Origin: Gammaproteobacteria bacterium
GTDB taxonomy: Bacteria > Pseudomonadota > Gammaproteobacteria > Poriferisulfidales > Poriferisulfidaceae
Length of the DNA stretch: 64,000 nucleotides
Reading direction: 5' to 3'
Assembly (NCBI GenBank): GCA_028819565.1
Contig: JAPPLD010000020.1
Location: forward strand, 159,319-223,318
Shown one piece after another: positions 47,468-56,926 of this stretch (within the stretch, counting starts at the first letter, position 1; each line of letters opens with the position of its first letter). Below the pieces are notes generated by a model that worked only from the letters and a program-made list of their open reading frames with translations, was not told the DNA's origin and ran no database searches. Made by a program: the position numbers and the translations under genes.

Positions 47468-50056
47468 ATGAGACCGACCAAACATTTCCACACGGGCGTT
47501 TCACTTTTTCTCGCCATGGCCTTATGTGGTCCAGTGGTGGCGGAAATCGAAGAAATTACGGTTACGGCGCAGAAGCGCGAGGAAAACGTGCAGAACGTGC
47601 CGATTTCCGTTACGACTTTCTCTGATGATTTCTTTACGAAATCGAACGTTAGCACCCTCCGGGATATGGCGCGCTATGCGCCTAACCTGAGTCTGCCTCA
47701 GTCCAGCACGATCGCCAACCAGCGAATTATCCTGCGTGGCGTGGGGTCGGTCGGCAACAGTGCGATTGAGCCGACTGTGGCGGTTTTCATTGATGGCGTT
47801 TACTACCCGCGACCGTCTTCGATTGTTGGTAGCATGACCGATTTGGATCAAGCAGAAGTGCTGCGCGGACCGCAGGGCACCCTGTTCGGGCGCAACGCCT
47901 CGATGGGCGCGTTGAACATCGTCACCAAGAACCCGACGAATGAACACGAAGGACGGATCACCTTCGGCTATGGCGACTACGATGAGAAGCGCATTTCCGG
48001 TTACATCAACAGCGCGATCTCCGAGAAGGCTTCTGCCCGCCTTTCGTTCCAAGCCTCGGACCGTGATGGCTATGGCGAGAACACCTACACCGACCAGGGC
48101 AGCCGAAGCACTGTGGGCGACTGGAACGATGTCACCGTGCGAGGAAAACTACTTTTCACTCCGAACGACAATACTGATGTCCTCCTGACGGCGGATTTCT
48201 CCCGGGTCAGGAACGAGGGTGCTGTCACTGAATTTGTCGGTGATACGGCACCGGGGCAAAGTCTTTTAGGACTTATCCAAATCCTTCCTACTGGAGAGTT
48301 GCCGGAGGCTAGCGATGTCTACGACCACAAACTCCACCAGATGCACCGCGATGATGCCGACAATGAGCAGTGGGGTCTGAGCAGTGATATCACATGGGCA
48401 GTAGGCGGTCACACGATTCGTTCGATAACAGCTTACCGAGACTGGGAGAACGATAGTTTGGACCAGTCGGTTATTCGCTTACCTGCGGACCTGGTGCCGA
48501 CGGATCAGTTCTATGAAGCGGAAACCTTCTCGCAGGAACTGCAGATTCTTTCTCCTGAGGGCGAAAATGTTGAATACGTGTTCGGCCTGTACTATTACGA
48601 CGAGGAATATTCCCTGGACAACTATTCCCGCGTTGGGAAGGACTTCTGCGGGATGGTGAGGACTTTGACGGGCGCTTCATCCGCCGTGTTCCTCACTCGC
48701 CTACTGACAGCGGCAAGAGTTATAGATCAATCTCAAGGTAGCTCCTTAGCAACTGCGATAGAAGAGGCTTTGCCTGATCAACAAACAGCAGGCTCGAGTC
48801 CGTATTCGGTTTGCATGGCTGGTGGAGAGGATATGTTCTCGTCGGAGTTTACCCAAGATGTTAGCAACTATGCTGCCTATGGGCACCTGACCTACCACCT
48901 GACGCCGCAATGGCGCCTTGCTGCGGGGGCGCGTTACACCCGGAGCGAAAAGGACGGGGAATTCGAAAGCGTTGTCTACAATCAACTGGCTGCTCCGGCC
49001 TCGGCGACTAATCCGTTTGGCTTGGACTTGCGTGATCCTGAGCCCTTGAAAAGCCTGACTCACGATGAAGAGAAAGTCACTTGGTTGACCAACCTCAGCT
49101 ATTTTCTTGATGACGACACCATGCTGTTCGCGAATTTCTCTACTGGATTCAAATCAGGAGGTTTCAGCCCCGATGGTTTCAACAGCCAGGTTGCAGAAGC
49201 TGGGAGAACCCGGAAATTTGACACTGAAACCACCAAGAATTATGAACTCGGCATCAAAAGTACCTTGTGGGACGGCCGATTGATCGCCAATGCGACGCTC
49301 TACCGCACCAAGATCAGCGACTTCCAGGAACGTCAATTCGATGGACTGAACCTCGTCGTGCACAATTCTGGCGATCTGACGCAGCAGGGAGTCGAGTTGG
49401 ACGCGCGGTTCCAGCCGCGGGAAGAGTTCCACGCGACACTGGGCGTGAGTTATCTGGATTCGGAATTTGATTCTTTCCCTGCCGCCACCGCACTCCCGGG
49501 CAGGATTGCCGCAGTTTCGGGGCACAACAGCTATGTCGGGTTTTGCCGTGGAGTCGTGGGCCCGTTGTTCCAGGCGGATTCAACCAATCAGGGATTCGGG
49601 CAGATTCTCCAAGGGTGCCATAGAATGGCGATTCCCACTCAGGACCTGAAAGGTGAACGCAACCATTTTTCCCCGAAATGGCAGGTGGCGTTGTCCGCCG
49701 AATGGTCCGATTCCATGCCTGACGCCTCTCTGGACTGGTTCATCCGGGGCGAGTTCCAGTTCGTCGACGACCAGAATGTGGGCGCTGATACCAATCAGGA
49801 CCCGGACACCATGCAAAGCAGTTACAGCCTTTTTAATGGAGGGGCCGGCGTGCGTGGCTCGAACGGTGACTGGGAGGTATCACTATTCGTCAAGAACATC
49901 TTCGACGAGGATTACTGCCAGACCAAATATGCCCAGCCACTGCTGGGTTCATTGGGACTGGCGGACACGACGGGCGCAGAGGGATTCCGTGGCGCGAAGC
50001 GTTGTCCACTTGGCGAGCCGCGCACTTGGAGCCTGGTTGGCAGTTTCCTGTTCTGA
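47468..50056 (+). CDS. TonB-dependent receptor
   Basis: Signal peptide, EIEEITVTAQKREENVQNVPISVTTF, plug GVYYPRPSSIVGSMTDLDQAEVLRGPQGTLFGRNASMGALNIVTKNP, C-terminal aromatic. Confidence 0.95.
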   Translation: MRPTKHFHTGVSLFLAMALCGPVVAEIEEITVTAQKREENVQNVPISVTTFSDDFFTKSNVSTLRDMARYAPNLSLPQSSTIANQRIILRGVGSVGNSAIEPTVAVFIDGVYYPRPSSIVGSMTDLDQAEVLRGPQGTLFGRNASMGALNIVTKNPTNEHEGRITFGYGDYDEKRISGYINSAISEKASARLSFQASDRDGYGENTYTDQGSRSTVGDWNDVTVRGKLLFTPNDNTDVLLTADFSRVRNEGAVTEFVGDTAPGQSLLGLIQILPTGELPEASDVYDHKLHQMHRDDADNEQWGLSSDITWAVGGHTIRSITAYRDWENDSLDQSVIRLPADLVPTDQFYEAETFSQELQILSPEGENVEYVFGLYYYDEEYSLDNYSRVGKDFCGMVRTLTGASSAVFLTRLLTAARVIDQSQGSSLATAIEEALPDQQTAGSSPYSVCMAGGEDMFSSEFTQDVSNYAAYGHLTYHLTPQWRLAAGARYTRSEKDGEFESVVYNQLAAPASATNPFGLDLRDPEPLKSLTHDEEKVTWLTNLSYFLDDDTMLFANFSTGFKSGGFSPDGFNSQVAEAGRTRKFDTETTKNYELGIKSTLWDGRLIANATLYRTKISDFQERQFDGLNLVVHNSGDLTQQGVELDARFQPREEFHATLGVSYLDSEFDSFPAATALPGRIAAVSGHNSYVGFCRGVVGPLFQADSTNQGFGQILQGCHRMAIPTQDLKGERNHFSPKWQVALSAEWSDSMPDASLDWFIRGEFQFVDDQNVGADTNQDPDTMQSSYSLFNGGAGVRGSNGDWEVSLFVKNIFDEDYCQTKYAQPLLGSLGLADTTGAEGFRGAKRCPLGEPRTWSLVGSFLF

Positions 50057-50123
50057 ATAAGAAGAGAAGGCTTGCTGCGGCAGGCCCTCGTTCTACAGAG
50101 TGGTTTTCTGAAGAACGCAAACT

Positions 50124-52154
50124 TCAGTTCAATTTTCTACCGTGATACGCGGTTTCAGTGGCCTCGAAAGGATACCGGTGCCGTATCACCCGAAATCCGA
50201 ATTTCTTATCGGGACTCATCTTGGGTAGCGGGTTGATTCCGAGCTTGTAGTTCTTCGGGTACAGTTCCAGTTCAAGGTGATGAGCCATCAGCATCAGGTT
50301 CATGGCCAATTGCAACTCGCTCCAGCGTGCGCCCCCGCAAGTGTGCGTTCCGATGCCGAACGGTGCGTAAGCTCCTGGTACCTGCTTGTGTTCGCTTCGG
50401 GGTGGTGCGAAGCGGTCGATGTCAAAATTCAGGGGATCCTTGAAGAATCTCTCGTCAAAATGGGAGGCGGTAAACGCGACCATGAGTGTGGAGTTGGGAG
50501 GGATCTTGTAGCCTTCGACCTCGAAACCGTTCATCACGGTTCGCAGGTGCATGGGAATCACGGGATGTAGCCGCAGCGTTTCCATGATGAACCGATGAGT
50601 CACGTCGATTGCAGACACGTCGAGGTCGTCACCAGCCGGGTCTCCGTCGGCAAAGAGCGCGTCTGCTTCAGCGGCGATCCGTTCATGTACGTCTGGGTTT
50701 GTAAGCATCTCATAGATGGCGAAGGACATTTCACTTCCCAAGTAATGTCCGGCGATGATCGGCGCGATGAACGCAAAACCGAGATCGGTTTCAGGCAGGA
50801 ATTGCGGGTCGGAGTAGTGCAGGTCCATCAGGTCGTCGACGAGGTCTCGACGCTTGCCGGCTCGCTGGGCTGAAGTGTGTGAAGCGTGAATCTGAGCATA
50901 AAGATCCAGCACGCGTCCGAGGGATCGCTTCATCGCAGGTGTGCGCAGCATGAAACGGGGCACGAGCTTGTGCACTGTGACCAGAAGTGCTCGGTACTCG
51001 TACTTGATGAGATCATCGAGGATGTCGGCAGGTGCAATGCTCACGCTGAGATTGGCGACTTGTTCGCCGATCATCCGCTGACATGCCATCTCGGTACGGA
51101 TGGTGTTTCCGATTCCCCACCAATCGAAGTGTCCCCTGGCCATGGCCAGCAGTTCATCCAACCGATCCTCAACCACTGCGCGGGAATTGCCTGCGCGCAC
51201 CATCTTGCGCATGCGGAAGTGATCGGCACCATCCATACTGGCGATAGATCGCCCGGTCCCCCACGTATGTTGAAAGTCCGCGATAAAGTCCTGCGAACGG
51301 ACATGGAGCCGACCTTTTTGGCTGAACCAGTGGTTCAGTTCTGCGCTGGCGATAACAATCATGTCTCGGCCACCAGTCTTGAGTCTAAATACCGGTCCAT
51401 GCTTTTGGGCTTGTTCAGCAAAGAATTTGGGTAGGTCTCTCGAACGGAATGTCTTCGAGAAGATCATGTCCTTCAGGCCAATGACCGGCATGGCTCGGTG
51501 CCGTACCGTCCGCATGCTTTCGGGGGGGCGATAGGAACTTTGTACCGCAGCCCCGATGTTCTGTCCGATCAGGTCCATCTTGCTGAGGAGTTCGATCCGC
51601 TCCTCGGCGAGTTCGTATTCTTCGGGCTCAAGCATCGCGTGAATTCCGCCGCAGCTCTGCATGAGGCCGATGATGGCGATGTCGCGCGGATCCGGGATCT
51701 CGTCGTCCAGTAGCGTCCGCATGATTCGGCTCTTGATTTCCTCTCCGGTCCGGCCGTCCACCAAGGGATAGCGGCCCGAGCGTGCAACCTTGCTCGAAAG
51801 ATTCCAGAACCCGCCTTCATCTGCATCTAGGATGCCTATCTTGGACAGGCGGTCGAGCGCTTCCGTATTGATCGCATCCGCGTTCCGCGCAATGCGCTCG
51901 ACCCAGAATTGTGGAGTGTGTGCCTCGGTTTCCTTGGTGATTTCTGCCAGCGTTGGATCCAGCAAGTTGTCACCGATGGGAGTCGAATCAATCAGAGTGA
52001 GTGTTTCCACGTCAGTGTCGATTCGGTTCTCCAGCGCGAGGTCCATTAGGACGCCTCCCGCGAGCACGCAGGACATCTTCCATTCCGGGATGGGGATGAA
52101 ATAGCCCGTCTTCTCGTCGAGCAGCATCAGGAGAATTTCTTCGGCGAATCTCAC
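50124..52154 (-). CDS. GPP34 (GOLPH3-like) - cytochrome P450 fusion protein
   Basis: N-terminus MRFAEEILLMLLDEKTGYF...CVLAGGVLMDLALENRI...PIGDNLLDPTLAEI (GPP34); C-terminal P450 with METLRLHP (ExxR) and FGIGTHTCGG (heme Cys). Confidence 0.88.
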   Translation of the reverse strand: MRFAEEILLMLLDEKTGYFIPIPEWKMSCVLAGGVLMDLALENRIDTDVETLTLIDSTPIGDNLLDPTLAEITKETEAHTPQFWVERIARNADAINTEALDRLSKIGILDADEGGFWNLSSKVARSGRYPLVDGRTGEEIKSRIMRTLLDDEIPDPRDIAIIGLMQSCGGIHAMLEPEEYELAEERIELLSKMDLIGQNIGAAVQSSYRPPESMRTVRHRAMPVIGLKDMIFSKTFRSRDLPKFFAEQAQKHGPVFRLKTGGRDMIVIASAELNHWFSQKGRLHVRSQDFIADFQHTWGTGRSIASMDGADHFRMRKMVRAGNSRAVVEDRLDELLAMARGHFDWWGIGNTIRTEMACQRMIGEQVANLSVSIAPADILDDLIKYEYRALLVTVHKLVPRFMLRTPAMKRSLGRVLDLYAQIHASHTSAQRAGKRRDLVDDLMDLHYSDPQFLPETDLGFAFIAPIIAGHYLGSEMSFAIYEMLTNPDVHERIAAEADALFADGDPAGDDLDVSAIDVTHRFIMETLRLHPVIPMHLRTVMNGFEVEGYKIPPNSTLMVAFTASHFDERFFKDPLNFDIDRFAPPRSEHKQVPGAYAPFGIGTHTCGGARWSELQLAMNLMLMAHHLELELYPKNYKLGINPLPKMSPDKKFGFRVIRHRYPFEATETAYHGRKLN

Positions 52155-52244
52155 AATTCACATTCCTCAAGAAAACCGATATTGTCTTCTTGGCTTCTGT
52201 TCCATAACTCTGGACTAATCATATTCGGACAAATCGACATCGTG

Positions 52245-53334
52245 TTAGTGTTGGTCGCAATCCTCCATGTCCGGGTAGAACTGTGCGCAGTAGCGCCGGT
52301 ATTTTCCGATTTCACCGTCAGACTGGCATAACCGAGGGCGAGAGCGATACCGTTTTCACCCCATATTGTAATGTCTTGCAAGGACATCACGCTTTTGCGA
52401 AGTCAAGACAATTTGATTCATAATCTTGGCTCGCCACTCTGGCGGAAGAAACCGCAAACCGGCGAAAAATCGCTTCGGTTTGTGCAGATTCCGGACCTGC
52501 CCGGCGGGCACCATTTCGATGAGTTCGCTGTCGACGGGCGTGGCGAGCACCCACAAACGCGCATCCATGCCGATGAAATGCTCACGGATATCTACGTATG
52601 AATAGCCAAAGCCATACACGTGCGTGATTGCGGAAACGTCGTAAATACTCTTGATTTCAATGATATTTCGGGTGCGTTTGAAGTCGAAACAACTCTTGAG
52701 ATAAGGCCCGTCTGTGGAAACCGAACCGACCGGGTGCACGCTGTCATAGCCGTGGACATACCGCAAATGCGCGATGTCCACGGAATTTTCACTGGTTTCC
52801 TGAGGATGGCTGGGAGATCGCATAATTCGATATCTGATTTTACTCCAATCCGCGCCCATCAGAGGACCCTCGGGAAGATCCCATTGCGGCGACCGTCCGC
52901 CGTTTCCCCATCAGGCAAAGATCAAGTCATCCATCTCCCGTGTCTCGAATACCCTGAGTTGAGTGGCTTTCGGAGGAGGAGTGTAGGGTGTGGCCACGCA
53001 TCTGCCGGTTGCATCGTATTCGTAGCCGTGAAACGGGCAGACGAGACAGCCGTCGCGAATTTTGCCTCCAGCGTCAGGGCCCAATTCGGAGCCTGGGTGC
53101 GGGCAGGCCGATTCGGCAACGCAGATGCGCCCCTTACCGTCGCACCAGACCACGATCTTTTCACCTATCCAAATCTTTTGGATCAGTTGTTCTTTTTTGG
53201 ATGGCCCGACGGCTGCCGATGAAGTACCAACCCTCGGGGAAGGGCGGAAGCGAGGGGATGTCGTAGAGTTTGGCCGGGCTTGTTCGCATCACCTTGTAGA
53301 ATCTCGTGGCGAAAGGGGAGGCATAGGCGGACAT
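52245..53334 (-). pseudogene. Rieske [2Fe-2S] oxygenase, degraded
   Basis: Rieske motifs CPHPG...CLVCPFHGYEYD and catalytic-like DIAHLRYVHGYDSVHPVG; broken by a frameshift at an A6 run (53193-53198), an in-frame TGA (52911-52913) and indels near 52360-52385. Confidence 0.85.
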
Positions 53335-53421
53335 GTACTAGACATACTACTATCACAATAGCAGATTTGACGATTCCCAGAAACCAGATAATGAATAGTA
53401 AGGCCGCTTCGTTCGGACAGC

Positions 53422-53853
53422 GTGCCCACTCTATTTCTCGAAACCGAGCGCGTGTATCCGGCCATCCCATGGCAGATTCGGACCGTAATGAACGGTTGCA
53501 CCATTGCTGAGCACGAACTCCCGAGCCCGACCCGGATATTGAGTTGCCACACTGCCACGCACTATATGGGCGACCTGTTCATGGATCCGCTGAGATTCGA
53601 CATCGACCGCTACCTGCCCGAGCGTCAGGAGCATCTGACTCCAAGTGCCTACGTTCCCTATGGCTTGGGGGCGCATACCTGTCTGGGGCATAACTGGGTC
53701 AATTTTCAAATGGCAGTCAATCTGCCGTTTATCGCCCATCATGTGAAGTTGGAATTGTAGCCTGACGGCTATCAAATGGGAATCAACCCATTTCCTACAG
53801 CGGCACCGAATAAGAAGATGAAGTTTCGGATTGCCGAAATCAACGCTCTGTAA
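53422..53853 (+). pseudogene. Cytochrome P450 C-terminal remnant
   Basis: FLETERVYPAIPWQIRTVMNG, PYGLGAHTCLGHNW; internal TAG at 53758-53760, after which homology continues (PDGYQMGINPFPTAAPNKKMKFRIAEINAL). Confidence 0.88.
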
Positions 53854-53937
53854 ATTCACGACAGGAAACCTTCCAGGTCGTAGGATCTGCAGGTTTGTGC
53901 AAATATAATGGACAGCAATCTCCCCGGAGTAGCAGCA

Positions 53938-55589
53938 TGCCCCTGTTGCCAATTACGATGCGAGTTTACCAGTTGTCCATTAGTCAGACATTGACTAGTC
54001 GGAACAACTTAAAGCCACGCCAGCGGCTGACTGATCCCAAGGCGACCACTGTAAAGTCGTACAAATTCCGATGGCGTGCCGCATCGACGGCGGTATTCTT
54101 GAGCCTGATCGGTGGCTTCACTGTCGCTTGCTCGGCAGCGTTAGTTCCTCCTGTTTCCGAACCGGTGTCGCAGTTGCCCGAAGAATTCTCAGGCAGCACC
54201 GTGCTTGGCGCATATGCCCCATCGGAATGGTGGAGTGCATTCAATGATCCTACCTTGAATCGGATTATCGAAGCCGTTCTTGCTTCGAATTTTGATCTGG
54301 CAGAGGCAGTGGCCCGGGTCGATCAGGCGAGAGCAAGGGAGCGAATTGCGGATTCCATTAGATCTCCGCAAGTTCAGCCGGTTGGCACAGCCGAAGATAC
54401 GAACGCGCCGACCAATGCGGGAATTGGTGCGCAAGTGGACGAGTTGGATCAAGATTTTAGGCTACAGCTACCTGAACGGATCAGTTTGACTACTTACACT
54501 TTCAGCATCGACTTCTCCTACGAGGTCGATTTCTGGGACCGTAACCTCAATAAGTCACGTGTTGCCGGAGCCGAGCTTCTGGCTTCGGAGTGGGATTACC
54601 GTGCTGCTCGCATCGGAGTTGTAGCTGAGACCGTTCGCACGTACCTGGAAATCACCCATCTGCGGCGCCAATGGGAGTTATCGGAAGAAATCGTAGAGAT
54701 TTTCCGGGAACGCGAAAAACTAACCTCGTTCCGGTACAACAGCGGGGTGGACAGTGCCCGTGATCTCTACCGGGTGCGTCGAAGCCTGTGGGATGCGGAG
54801 ACCGAATTGCCGGCAATTGAAGGACGGTTGGCTGATGCTGAGGCACGCTTTTGGGTGTTGCTAGGGGGATTCCGCGAAGGCTTGGCGGATATGCTGCCTG
54901 ATACGCTGCCGTCATTGGGGGCACTTGAACCCGTCCCGGCAGGAATCCCGGCGGATCTTTTGACGCAACGCCCCGACGTGGGTGCAGCGAGGCAGAGAAT
55001 GGAAGCAGCCCGCTACTTGGTTGGCGTGCGGCGGGCGGAATTGCGCCCATCCTTGTCGCTGGGCGGCACGATCGGATTGCAGAACTCGGATTTCGAGAAC
55101 TGGTTACACCCCGACCAGTGGTTCCGGAACCTGACCGTGAATCTGCTGGGACCGGTGTTCCAAGGGTCCCGCCTGCAGCAAAACGTGACGCTGGCCGAAA
55201 AGCAATGGAACGAGGCCGTTGCCGCGTATGGGCGTACCGTCGTGACCGCGGTGAATGAAGTCGAGGCTGCCTTGTCTGGATGGGGAACCAGCCATCGCTT
55301 CTATACCTTGCGGAAATCTTTCGCCGAAGAGGCGCGGGCGGAAGCAGAGTACCAGGAACGGCGCTATCAATCCGGGGTGGCGGACTACGAAGACTATTTG
55401 ACCGCCTCTCAGACCCTCGTCAGTGCAAATTCAGCATTGGCGGCGGCAGAACGCGACCTGGGCTATGCGCGCTTGGCATTGCACCGCGCCTTGGGGGGAA
55501 CGTGGGTGACTTCCGGCTCGCTCCCGCCTCAAGCGGATGATTCTGCCCAGACGGAGGGTTCGCCGTCTACAGCGACATCCACCGACTGA
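53938..55589 (+). CDS. RND efflux outer membrane lipoprotein (NodT/OprM-like)
   Basis: SEWWSAFNDPTLNRIIEAVLASNFDLAEAVARVDQARA; LTQRPDVGAARQRMEAARYLVGVRRAELRPSLSL; start uncertain. Confidence 0.9.
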
Positions 55590-55649
55590 ATCAGGGTGCT
55601 ACGATGGACGATTGTGCAAAATGTCCCAGATCAAATCTCCGAAATTAGC

Positions 55650-56858
55650 ATGAGCAGACGAGTCGGTCTCCTGGTTGCCGTGGTCATCATTGCCGCCTCC
55701 GTGGCATTGGCGACCTTACTGGTGTCCATGGTGCCCGAGCCTGAACGGCACGAGCCTCCACCCCAGGTTCCATTTGCGCAGACCAGTCGTGTAGTACTTG
55801 GTGATGGCTCCATTCCAGTGCACGGGGCCGGAACGGTGCGGCCCAGCGCGGAAATCGACGTCATTCCGCAAATCAGTGGCAAGGTGATTTGGATCAATCC
55901 AGGCTTTCAGAGTGGCGGCCGGATCGAAGCCGGCCAGACAATCTTCCGGATCGAAGAAGAAGACTACCTGTATCGCGTACGCGAGGCAGAAGCGGATCTT
56001 GAGGCCAAGCGTGTGGAACTCCTAGAGGCTCGGGAAAAAGCGGAAATTGCTCGCACCGAATACGAACAATTCTCTGGTCGGCGTTCCAATGGAAAGTTTT
56101 CAGCACGTCAGGCACACCCCTTGACTCTGCGGGAGCCCCAGTTGAAAGCGGCCGAGGCTGCGCTTGATCGCGAGGAAGCCCGGGTTGCCGAAGCCAAGTT
56201 GGCGCTGTCCCGTACTCGGATTCAGGCACCTTTTGACGGTTATGTGCGTGACGAATCGATAGATTTGGGGCAATTCGTGACCGCTGGACAGGCGGTCGGC
56301 CGCATATTCGCCACGGATGCCGTCGAAGTGGTGGTGCCACTGCCCGACACCAGCGCGGTCTTGATTCCCGGACTATGGGAACTTCAGGCTGGAGATGCAG
56401 AGCAACAGGTGCCTGCGCGCGTGACCGCCCGGTATGGTGATGGCAACCACGCTTGGGAAGGCTATGTGGATCGGGCTGAAGTGTCGCTGGATAAACAAAC
56501 GCGAACCATCGACGTGGTCGTGCGCGTACCGGATCCTTTTTCTAGGGAAATTTCATCGAACGGGGTTGGTGCAACCCCGCCGTTGCTGGTCGGCAAATTT
56601 GTTGAAGTGGCGATTGAGGGTCTCGTTTCAGAGGCGTATTATCGAGTTCCCCGGGCGGCATTACAGCCGGGCAATGAGATCTGGGTGGTTCGCGGCAACA
56701 GTGCCGTGCATATTGTCCCGGTGCGCGTTTTGCAGCGTATCAACGATGAAGCCTATGTCGCCGGGCCTCTTGAAAATGGGCAGCAGGTGGTCACCGGTGG
56801 CATTCCGTTCGCCACGGAAGGTATGGCGGTGCAGACCGGGACTGACGCGACGCAATAA
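55650..56858 (+). CDS. RND efflux periplasmic adaptor (MFP/HlyD)
   Basis: GAGTVRPSAEIDVIPQISGKVIWINPGFQSGGRIEAGQTIFRIEEEDY; RIQAPFDGYVRDESIDLGQFV. Confidence 0.92.
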   Translation: MSRRVGLLVAVVIIAASVALATLLVSMVPEPERHEPPPQVPFAQTSRVVLGDGSIPVHGAGTVRPSAEIDVIPQISGKVIWINPGFQSGGRIEAGQTIFRIEEEDYLYRVREAEADLEAKRVELLEAREKAEIARTEYEQFSGRRSNGKFSARQAHPLTLREPQLKAAEAALDREEARVAEAKLALSRTRIQAPFDGYVRDESIDLGQFVTAGQAVGRIFATDAVEVVVPLPDTSAVLIPGLWELQAGDAEQQVPARVTARYGDGNHAWEGYVDRAEVSLDKQTRTIDVVVRVPDPFSREISSNGVGATPPLLVGKFVEVAIEGLVSEAYYRVPRAALQPGNEIWVVRGNSAVHIVPVRVLQRINDEAYVAGPLENGQQVVTGGIPFATEGMAVQTGTDATQ

Positions 56859-56926
56859 GCAAGGTCGCGATCCACGGCAAATGGCCTGCGGCTGCCCGTC
56901 AACAAAACAAGAACTCGACCGACCGC

